DNA of 64,000 nt from assembly GCA_020633315.1 (NCBI GenBank), contig JACKDV010000014.1, positions 124,001-188,000 on the forward strand, given 5' to 3'. This DNA comes from Myxococcales bacterium (GTDB taxonomy: Bacteria > Myxococcota_A > Polyangia > Nannocystales > Nannocystaceae). A program made the translations under genes and the position numbers. This document shows positions 18,270-24,750 of this stretch, piece by piece. The notes beneath the pieces are model-generated. The model did no database searches. It was not told where the DNA came from and saw nothing but the letters and a program-made list of their open reading frames with translations. Numbering within the stretch: the stretch's first letter is position 1; each line of letters starts with the position of its first letter.

Positions 18270-18500
18270 ATGAAGGATTCGAAGAAGTCGAGCACCACCG
18301 AGCTATGGGACGAGCTGACCGATGCCGAGCTGGAGCACGTGGCCGGCGGAGCGTCGGAGCAGACCAAGGCGAGCACCTCGGACTATGGCGGCTGCTGCTG
18401 CGAGGGCGGCTACACGGCCACCGATGATCCGCCGGCGTGCTGCTGCCAGAGCACCGACGCCGCGCCGAGCCCCGCGTTCGACGACGCCGCCCTCGGCTAG
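18270..18500 (+). CDS. lanA: Class II lanthipeptide precursor with two CCC triplets
   Basis: The 76-residue peptide has a 27-residue leader ending E-L-T-D-A-E-L-E-H-V-A-G-G, the double-glycine type that LanM enzymes recognise and C39 peptidases cleave. The 49-residue core holds six cysteines as two runs of three (core positions 15-17 and 30-32) and ten Ser/Thr residues. Seven of these lie before or between the triplets. The core therefore has enough partners for up to six thioether rings. ATG 18270 has GGGAAAGGA seven bases upstream; ATG 18264 is in frame but too close to it. It is divergent from lanM and followed by two hairpins. No peptidase-transporter gene is nearby, so export must be served from elsewhere. 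Confidence 0.9.
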   Translation: MKDSKKSSTTELWDELTDAELEHVAGGASEQTKASTSDYGGCCCEGGYTATDDPPACCCQSTDAAPSPAFDDAALG

Positions 18501-18513
18501 GCTCTTAGCCGAG
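18492..18513 (+). terminator. Hairpin across the lanA stop codon
   Basis: CTCGGCTA (18492-18499) pairs with TAGCCGAG (18506-18513) around a six-base loop, and the TAG stop is inside the structure. It may stabilise the 3' end of the short lanA message or act with the next hairpin. Confidence 0.45.
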
Positions 18514-18520
18514 CCGACCC

Positions 18521-18556
18521 AGGGCCCTCCCATGGCGATCAGCGTGGGAGGGCCCT
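18521..18556. terminator. Perfect 12-bp hairpin between lanA and fmt
   Basis: AGGGCCCTCCCA (18521-18532) pairs perfectly with TGGGAGGGCCCT (18545-18556) around a 12-base loop. It lies between convergent stops and so can serve both strands. No T-tract follows. Confidence 0.65.
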
Positions 18557-18591
18557 CGCGTCCCCACGCGCTCCGCGAGCGCTCCGCCTCG

Positions 18592-19530
18592 TCAGTCGCC
18601 GAGCCGGGTTCCCGCCCGCACCTGGCGTCCCGCCGCCCAGGCGCTGGCCGGCATCCGCCGCTTGCCCGCCGGCTGCACCTCGGCGATGCACACCACCCCG
18701 TCGAGCGCGGCCACGTGCACGCCCTCGTCGTCCACGCCGACCACCGTGCCGGGCAGGTGCTCACCTCGCGGCAGCGCGGAGGGCCGCGCGCGGAACAGCT
18801 TGAGCGGCTGGCCCTCGTGCTCGGTGAAGGCCGCCGGCCAGGGATCCATGCCTCGCACGTGATCGACCAGGCTCCGGGCGGAGCGTTCCCAGCTCACCCG
18901 CCCCTCTTCCTTGCGCAGCATGGCGGCGTGGGTCATCCCCTCGCGGGGCTGCGGCTGCGGGGGCGGGACCTCGGGGAACACCGCGAGCAGATCGTCGAGG
19001 GCCTCGGCGCCGAGCTGGGCCAGCCGCTCGAACAGCTCACCGCTGGTCTCGAGCGCGCCGATGGGGGTGTGCACCATGCGGTAGACGGGCCCGGTGTCGA
19101 GGCCCTCGTCCATCTGCATCAGCGCGACCGCGGTCCGCTCGTCGCCCGCGAGCACGGCCCGCTGGATCGGCGCGGCGCCGCGCCACCGCGGCAGCGCCGA
19201 GGCGTGCACGTTGATGCAGCCGTGGCGAGGCACGGCGAGGACGTCGGGGGGCAGGATGCGGCCGAAGGCCACCACCACCACCAGGTCGAGCCGCAGCTCG
19301 CCGAGGCGCGCGGCGAGGCGGCCGTCCTTCATCTTGGTGGGCTGATCGATGGGCAGCCCCAGCTCGAGCGCGGCCTGCTTGACCGCGGGCGGGCTGAGCT
19401 TGCGACCGCGGCCGGCGGGGCGATCGGGCTGGCACACCACCAGCTGCAGGTCGCAGCGGCGGTGCACGGCGTGCAGGCTGGGCACGGCGAAGTCGGGCGA
19501 GCCCATGAACGCGGCGCGCAGTCGGGTCAT
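18592..19530 (-). CDS. fmt: Methionyl-tRNA formyltransferase
   Basis: The 312-residue protein has the normal length. It adds the formyl group from 10-formyltetrahydrofolate to initiator Met-tRNA in the cytosol. The N-terminal domain begins R-A-A-F-M-G-S-P-D-F-A-V-P. The catalytic set is seen in I-N-V-H-A-S-A-L-P-R-W-R-G-A-A-P-I-Q (Asn and His) and M-D-E-G-L-D-T-G-P-V (Asp). The C-terminal OB domain carries the usual W-P-A-A-F-T-E. The start ATG overlaps the stop of the preceding DUF4388 gene as ATGA, so translation is coupled. No def gene accompanies it, unlike the common def-fmt pair. Confidence 0.96.
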   Translation of the reverse strand: MTRLRAAFMGSPDFAVPSLHAVHRRCDLQLVVCQPDRPAGRGRKLSPPAVKQAALELGLPIDQPTKMKDGRLAARLGELRLDLVVVVAFGRILPPDVLAVPRHGCINVHASALPRWRGAAPIQRAVLAGDERTAVALMQMDEGLDTGPVYRMVHTPIGALETSGELFERLAQLGAEALDDLLAVFPEVPPPQPQPREGMTHAAMLRKEEGRVSWERSARSLVDHVRGMDPWPAAFTEHEGQPLKLFRARPSALPRGEHLPGTVVGVDDEGVHVAALDGVVCIAEVQPAGKRRMPASAWAAGRQVRAGTRLGD

Positions 19531-21356
19531 GGTTCCTCCAGGTGCGCCAGGTAGGCGCTGCGCAGGGCCTCGTCGATGAGCACGTCGCGGGCCTCGTCGA
19601 CCAGGTCGCGCAGCTCTTCGATCTCGGCGCCCATCGAGTCGCGGACCGTGGGCTCGAGCTGCTCGTCGGCGAAGCTGCGCCGCAGGTCGGCGTGAGCCCG
19701 CCGCACGTCCACCCGGCAGGCGCTGCGAGGCAGGTCCAGCACCTGGAAGTAGTCGCCGGCACGGCTGCGACGCAGGCGGTCGCGGATCCGGGCGATGTCG
19801 ATGGCGGCCGGGTCGAGCTCGGCCGCCACCCGCCCGCGATCCTGGCTCAGCTCGAGCAGCTCGAGCACGTAGAGCGCATAGGCCAGACCCAGCAGGTCGA
19901 GATCGTCGATCCCCGGATCCTCGGAGAGCTCGCGCAGGGTGTGCTGGCCGTCGAAGCGGGCGATCCAGGCCTCCTCGGCGGGCGTGATGAGCAGCTGCTC
20001 GACCAGCTTGGGCAGCTGCACCGCCTCGGCCCGAAAGCGAGGGATGCGGTCGAGCCCGCCCAGCCAGGCCACGAGCTGGCGGGTCTCCATGCGGTGCCGG
20101 ATGCCCTCGACCACGACCAGCGCCACCGGCAGGCTCCGCAGCACCTGCTCGTCGCAGTCCTCGTCGGGCAGGAGCTCCCAGCTGCCGTCGGTCCAGGGGA
20201 AGGTGGAATCGACGATGCGCACCAGGTGGTGGCGCACCACTCCCGAGACCTCGCCGGGCTTGAGCAGGCCGGCCTCCACCAGCCGCGACGCAGCCCGGCG
20301 CGGCTCGGCGTCGATGAGCTGACGGGCCTCGCCGTACTGCTCGCGGGTGATGAGGCCGCGGCGCAGCAGGCCGTCGGCGAGGCGATCGTGCCCGGTGTTG
20401 CCGTGGGCGAACAGGAGCTGGCCCTCGCTCCACCAGCAGCGCTTGTCCACCCGGCCGCGCCGCAGCGACAGCGCTCCGCTGTAGCCGGCCCGGTGCAGCA
20501 CCCACAGCAGGCGCGGGACCTCCAGGCGATCGAAGGAGCCGCGATCGTCCACCGGCAGCGGCACCCGACGCGAGCGGGTGATGGTGCGCGCCGGATCGCG
20601 GTGCGGCGGCGCGGGCCGACGCAGGCGCTCGGTGGGATCGCGATGCCGCGGCGCAGCCTCTGGACGGGGGGCCGCCCGCTCGCTCCGCACGGCCGACGAC
20701 TCGGTGCGCGAGGAGGGCAGCTCGAGCGCCGCGTTGGCGCCCGCCTGCGCGACGGTGGCCCGGCCGAGGTCGGGCAGCTCGTCGAAGCCCAGCTCCGCGA
20801 GATCGAGATCCTCGTCGCCGCTGCCGTGCTCGCGATCCTTGAGCTTGGCCTCGAGCATGTCGAGGGTGCGGTGGAGCTGGCCGATCACCGCGTCGGTGCG
20901 CCCGGATGCACCATCGCGGGGAGGCGCGCCGCGACCGGTGAGCCGCCGCGGGCCCGAGGGCACCCGCACCGGGCTCCGCACCGGCCGGTCCATGCCCGGG
21001 CCCACCAGCTCCTCCAGCGCCGCCGCGAGCTGGTCGTCGTCGGCCGGGGCCTCGAGGAAGTGGTCGGCGCCCAGGTCGAGCACGTCGGCGAGATCGCCGA
21101 TGCGGCCGCCGAGCGGGCCGTGGAGGGTGACCGGGACCCCCGAGCCCCTCCGCGTGCGTCGCAGCTCCTCCAGCAGCGAGCGCGGCTCCACGTCGTCGAT
21201 GCACACCACCACCGCGGCGGGGATCATGCCGCGCGCGATCCTCCGCTCGAGGGCCGCGCCCGAGCAGATGGCGGCTTCGTAGCCCAGGCCCCGGATCCGC
21301 TCCAGGAGCTCGGACCGCCGCGCGACGTCGCCGACGATGAGCACCTCGGGAGCCAC
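19527..21356 (-). CDS. Receiver-like, DUF4388 and degenerate J-domain protein
   Basis: The 609-residue protein has three parts. Residues 1-120 have receiver topology (E-V-L-I-V-G-D, then V-V-V-C-I-D-D, and so on), but the acidic pocket is not clearly intact. After a charged, basic linker, about 245-390 is a DUF4388 (PATAN-like) module: F-D-R-L-E-V-P-R-L-L-W-V-L-H-R-A-G-Y-S-G-A-L-S-L, with G-L-I-T-R-E-Q-Y. The C-terminus, from D-Y-F-Q-V-L-D-L-P-R, follows a DnaJ J-domain but lacks the H-P-D loop, so it should not stimulate Hsp70. The whole is a scaffold or signal adaptor, typical of myxobacteria. GTG 21356 follows a TAGACT box by nine bases. Confidence 0.8.
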   Translation of the reverse strand: MAPEVLIVGDVARRSELLERIRGLGYEAAICSGAALERRIARGMIPAAVVVCIDDVEPRSLLEELRRTRRGSGVPVTLHGPLGGRIGDLADVLDLGADHFLEAPADDDQLAAALEELVGPGMDRPVRSPVRVPSGPRRLTGRGAPPRDGASGRTDAVIGQLHRTLDMLEAKLKDREHGSGDEDLDLAELGFDELPDLGRATVAQAGANAALELPSSRTESSAVRSERAAPRPEAAPRHRDPTERLRRPAPPHRDPARTITRSRRVPLPVDDRGSFDRLEVPRLLWVLHRAGYSGALSLRRGRVDKRCWWSEGQLLFAHGNTGHDRLADGLLRRGLITREQYGEARQLIDAEPRRAASRLVEAGLLKPGEVSGVVRHHLVRIVDSTFPWTDGSWELLPDEDCDEQVLRSLPVALVVVEGIRHRMETRQLVAWLGGLDRIPRFRAEAVQLPKLVEQLLITPAEEAWIARFDGQHTLRELSEDPGIDDLDLLGLAYALYVLELLELSQDRGRVAAELDPAAIDIARIRDRLRRSRAGDYFQVLDLPRSACRVDVRRAHADLRRSFADEQLEPTVRDSMGAEIEELRDLVDEARDVLIDEALRSAYLAHLEEP

Positions 21357-21365
21357 GGCCGGCGC

Positions 21366-21371
21366 AGTCTA
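21366..21371 (-). promoter_or_regulatory. TAGACT box (-10-like) nine bases before the 21356 start
   Basis: GTAGACT on the minus strand is followed by nine bases (GCGCCGGCC) and the GTG start. Hexamer and spacing are identical to those at 5225. Confidence 0.42.
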
Positions 21372-21437
21372 CTCCCCGAGCCGCGAAAAATCTCGCCGCG
21401 GCGCGGGCCCGGGCTCATGGAGCCCCCTACGGGCTCG

Positions 21438-21468
21438 GGGGCGGCGCGACCGGGCCACCGGCCGCCCC
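21438..21468 (-). terminator. GC hairpin at the priA stop
   Basis: On the minus strand GGGGCGGC (21461-21468) pairs with GCCGCCCC (21438-21445) around a 15-base loop that can itself fold. It touches the last base of the priA stop codon. There is no T-run. Confidence 0.45.
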
Positions 21469-24032
21469 TAGAGCATCGACTGGGGATCGACGTCGACGAT
21501 CGCGAGGGTCTCGGTGGCGCCGCTGCCCTCGGGTCCCAGCCAGCCCCGCAGCTCGCCCAGCAGCCAGCGCAGCGGCGCCCGCTCGCGCGCGCGCAGCAGC
21601 AGCTGCCAGCGGGTGCGTCGGTTGATGCGCTCGATCGGCGAGGGCATGGGCCCCAGCATGGCGAGCACCGGCGGGCCGTCGGCGCTGGCGTGGGCGGAGC
21701 GAACGTGGGCGATGCGAGGCCGCAGCCCGCGGGCCAGGGCATTCGCCCGGGCCTCCACCGCGACCGCCTCGGGCCCTTGCACCCGCACCAGGGCGAGGTA
21801 GCCCGCGGGCGGGTTGCCCAGGGCCTCGCGCCGCGGCAGCTCGTCGCGGGCGAAGCCGAGGTAGTCGTGGTGGGAGGCGAAGGTGATCGCGGGGTGCTCC
21901 ACGTCCCACGCCTGCACCAGCACCCGCCCCGGTCGCTCGCCTCGCCCGGCCCGACCGGCGACCTGGGTGAGGAGCTGGAAGGTGCGCTCGCCCGCCCGCA
22001 GATCGGGCAGCGCCAGGCCGTGGTCGCCCTGGAGCACGCCCACCAGGGTCACCCCGGGGAAGTCGTGGCCCTTGCTCAGCATCTGCGTGCCCACCAGCAC
22101 GTCGGCCTGGCCGCGACGGAATCGATCGAGGGTCTCGAGCAGCCGGCGGCCGCGGGCGGCATCGCGATCGAGGCGGAGCACTCGCAGGCCGGGCAGCGCC
22201 TTGGCCAGCCCCAGCTCGACGCGCTCGGTCCCCACCCCGCCGTGCTCGAGGTTGGCCGAGCCACACGAGCGGCACTGCTGCGGCGCGGCCTCGATGTGCC
22301 CGCACAGGTGGCACATGAGCCGGTGACGCGAGAGGTGATAGGTCATCGAGGGAGCGCTGCAGTCGGGGCACTGCTGGCGCGAGCCACAGTCGGTGCACAG
22401 CAGATCGGTGGTGAAGCCGCGGCGGTTGAGGAACAGGATCGCCTGCCCGCCCTGGCGCACCGCCAGCTCCACCTCGTCGCGCATGCGAGCGGTGAGCAGC
22501 GAGGTGGGATCGGCCCGGTGCACCGCCAGCGACACGAGCTCCACCTGCGGCAGCGGCCGCGGCGTGGGGCGGGTGCGCAGCCGCAGCCAGCGGTGGCGAT
22601 CGGCCTGGGCCAGGGCGAAGGTCTCCAGCGCCGGCGTGGCCGAGCCCAGCACCACCGGCACCCCCAGCGCCTTGGCCCGCACCAGCGCCACGTCGCGGGC
22701 GTGGTAGCGGACCCCGTCCTCCTGCTTGAACGAGGCGTCGTGCTCCTCGTCGACCACGATCACCCCCAGCCGCGGCACGGGAGCGAACACGGCCGAGCGC
22801 GCCCCGATGGCGATGGGGCGCTCGCCGGCGCGGATCTGCTGCCAGGCGTCGAGACGCTGGCGCGGGGTGAGGCCGCTGTGCAGCACGGCCACCTCCTCTC
22901 CGAAGCGCGCCCGGAAGCGATCGGCGAGCTGGGGGGTGAGCGCGATCTCGGGGACCAGCACGATGGCCCCGCCGCCGCGCGCCCGCACGTGGGCGATGAG
23001 CTGGAGGTAGACCTCGGTCTTGCCGCTGCCGGTGATCCCGTGCAGCAGCGAGCTGCGGTAGGCCTCCGCGTCGACGTCGGCACACAGCGCGCGCAGGGCC
23101 TCGGCCTGGTCCTCGGTGGGTGCCTGCGGGCGATCGGGGGGCGGCGCGGTGGCGAAGGGATCGAGGCGGAGCGGACGCTCGCGCTCGGCCACGAGATCGG
23201 CAGCGACCAGCGGGGCGAGCAGCTCGCGGGCCCGCGCGAAGGGGCCGCGCAGCTCGGCCAGCGGCACCCAGCCCTCGTCGTCGTCCGCCCCCGCAGACTC
23301 GCGCTGGCCCTCGAGGTAGTCGAGCAGCGCGCGGCGTCGCTTGCTGCGGCCGATGATCTCGCGCAGCCGCCCCTCGTCGGCCGACACGCCCCACAGCAGA
23401 TCGGTGCGACGCACATGGGTCTCGGTGCGCAGCGGCGAGGTCTCGGCGTCGTGCCACTCGGTGGCGCACAGGCCCGCGGCCTCGAGCTCGGCCAGGCGCG
23501 CGAGCACCCCCGGCACCCGCGGGCGAATGCGAGTGAGGCGAGCCACCGACAGTCCCGAGGGCCCCGCCTCCACCAGGGTCTCGAGCACCCGGCGCGCGGG
23601 GGTGGACAGCGGCGGGGCCCCCCCCGAGAGCAAGGGCCCGGCCGCGAGCAGGGCCGTGGTGCCGGCCTCGGTGATGCGAGCGGTGCGGGCGTCGGCGTTG
23701 CTCAGCAGCCCGGGCAGGGCCAGGCGGTAGGCCTCGCCCGGCGGCGCCACGTAGTAGTCGGCGATCCACTCGCACAGCTGCACGAGCTCGTCGGTGAGGG
23801 TCGCCCGAGCATCGTCGAGATCGGCGAGCAGATCGCGGAGCTTCTCGGGGCGGGGCCCGGCCTCGGGCGGGCGGACCACGCCCACCAGCACCCGGCTGCC
23901 GAAGGGCACCAGCACCCGGCGTCCCGCCGCGGGCGGCCCCGGCCAGTCGGCGGGCACGCGGTAGGTGAAGGCACGGTCGGTGGCGACGGGAACGGCGACC
24001 GAGACCAGCGGGGCGTCGGGGCGCTCGCTCAC
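21468..24032 (-). CDS. priA: Primosomal protein N' (replication restart helicase PriA)
   Basis: The 854-residue helicase reloads the replisome at stalled forks. The N-terminal 3'-OH-binding domain begins V-S-V-A-V-P-V-A-T-D-R-A-F-T-Y-R-V-P. The superfamily 2 motor has Walker A G-I-T-G-S-G-K-T-E-V-Y, motif Ia I-V-L-V-P-E-I-A-L-T-P-Q, Walker B V-V-D-E-E-H-D-A-S-F-K and G-S-A-T-P. The zinc-binding insert has paired cysteines in C-T-D-C-G, C-P-D-C, C-H-L-C-G and C-R-S-C-G. The late motor motif is G-T-Q-M-L-S-K-G-H-D-F. GTG 24032 overlaps the TGA of the upstream gene as GTGA, so the two are translationally coupled. Confidence 0.97.
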   Translation of the reverse strand: MSERPDAPLVSVAVPVATDRAFTYRVPADWPGPPAAGRRVLVPFGSRVLVGVVRPPEAGPRPEKLRDLLADLDDARATLTDELVQLCEWIADYYVAPPGEAYRLALPGLLSNADARTARITEAGTTALLAAGPLLSGGAPPLSTPARRVLETLVEAGPSGLSVARLTRIRPRVPGVLARLAELEAAGLCATEWHDAETSPLRTETHVRRTDLLWGVSADEGRLREIIGRSKRRRALLDYLEGQRESAGADDDEGWVPLAELRGPFARARELLAPLVAADLVAERERPLRLDPFATAPPPDRPQAPTEDQAEALRALCADVDAEAYRSSLLHGITGSGKTEVYLQLIAHVRARGGGAIVLVPEIALTPQLADRFRARFGEEVAVLHSGLTPRQRLDAWQQIRAGERPIAIGARSAVFAPVPRLGVIVVDEEHDASFKQEDGVRYHARDVALVRAKALGVPVVLGSATPALETFALAQADRHRWLRLRTRPTPRPLPQVELVSLAVHRADPTSLLTARMRDEVELAVRQGGQAILFLNRRGFTTDLLCTDCGSRQQCPDCSAPSMTYHLSRHRLMCHLCGHIEAAPQQCRSCGSANLEHGGVGTERVELGLAKALPGLRVLRLDRDAARGRRLLETLDRFRRGQADVLVGTQMLSKGHDFPGVTLVGVLQGDHGLALPDLRAGERTFQLLTQVAGRAGRGERPGRVLVQAWDVEHPAITFASHHDYLGFARDELPRREALGNPPAGYLALVRVQGPEAVAVEARANALARGLRPRIAHVRSAHASADGPPVLAMLGPMPSPIERINRRTRWQLLLRARERAPLRWLLGELRGWLGPEGSGATETLAIVDVDPQSML

Positions 24033-24649
24033 CGAGCCCGGCCTCCGGCGTGGCGGGCCTCGTCGCGCTGCTGCTGCGGATGGAGGAAGAGGCGAGCCAC
24101 CCGCTCGCGACGATCGATGAGCAGATCGACCAGCGCGGCGACGAGCAGCCCGATCGCGAGGCCGCCCCCCAGCGTGGCCGCCCAGCCGCTCCACAGCGCC
24201 GTGAGCCCGGCCTCGCTGGCGTCGACCGAGCGGGCCGCTCCCGCCAGCACGCCACGCAGCGCCACCAGCAGCACGAGGGCGAGCACCAGGCCGAGCCCGC
24301 CCCGCTGGATCCACGCCGGTCGCTCCGGCGCGGGGCGGAGCCGCTGCCCGTCGGCCGCCGATACCGGCCCCAGGCGCCGCGCGAGCGCGGCCACGCCGAG
24401 CACCAGCCCGCCCATCGCGAGCCATCCCACCACCAGCACGAGGCTCACGCGCTCGAGCCAGGCCTCGGGCGCGATCGCTCCGGGACGGATCCACGCCGGG
24501 GCCTCGCTCGCCAGGCCGCCGCGCAGGGCGAGGGCCACCAGCCCGCAAGCGGCCGCCGGCAGCAGCCATGCCGAGCGCGGCCGCAGCCCGGCCCGCCACG
24601 CCCGGCGCACTCGGGCGGCGCTCGGGGCGAGGGTGCGGTCGTCGGCCAC
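24029..24649 (-). CDS. Truncated FlhB/SctU-like membrane protein
   Basis: Read from GTG 24649 the product has about 206 residues and four hydrophobic spans. Three features match the membrane half of FlhB/SctU export-switch proteins: the start (L-A-P-S-A-A-R-V-R-R-A-W-R-A-G, compare P-T-x-x-R-x-x-x-A-R-x-x-G), the span count, and the exit of the fourth span (D-R-R-E-R-V-A-R-L-F-L-H-P-Q-Q-Q-R-D-E-A-R-H). The protein ends exactly there, so the cytoplasmic autocleavage domain with N-P-T-H is absent. No other type III export gene is in the window. The start is uncertain: the frame stays open to 24751, but that would reach the divergent RCC1 gene. It could also be an unrelated four-span protein. 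Confidence 0.5.
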   Translation of the reverse strand: MADDRTLAPSAARVRRAWRAGLRPRSAWLLPAAACGLVALALRGGLASEAPAWIRPGAIAPEAWLERVSLVLVVGWLAMGGLVLGVAALARRLGPVSAADGQRLRPAPERPAWIQRGGLGLVLALVLLVALRGVLAGAARSVDASEAGLTALWSGWAATLGGGLAIGLLVAALVDLLIDRRERVARLFLHPQQQRDEARHAGGRAR

Positions 24650-24736
24650 GGCCTCGGGATCTAGCGCACCGTCGCCGTGGGCGCCAACTCGCGGCGAGGA
24701 CGGACCCACGCCCCGCAGCCGCCTCGCGGGCCGAGG

Positions 24737-24742
24737 TATCCT
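24737..24742 (+). promoter_or_regulatory. TATCCT box (-10-like) eight bases before the 24751 start
   Basis: GGTATCCT is followed by CCTTCCCA and ATG 24751, with no Shine-Dalgarno sequence. The hexamer and layout resemble those at 6419 and 14934. Confidence 0.42.
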
Positions 24743-24750
24743 CCTTCCCA

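Noticed and set aside
14427..18500. A 1357-codon frame ending in the lanthipeptide precursor
   Set aside because: Only the last 76 codons are real. The rest is antisense to lanM and has no protein-like composition; the precursor has its own ribosome site at 18254-18262.
24029..24649. Part of an active type III secretion or flagellar locus
   Set aside because: No other export-apparatus gene is in the window and the autocleavage domain is missing, so only a remnant or re-used protein can be proposed.
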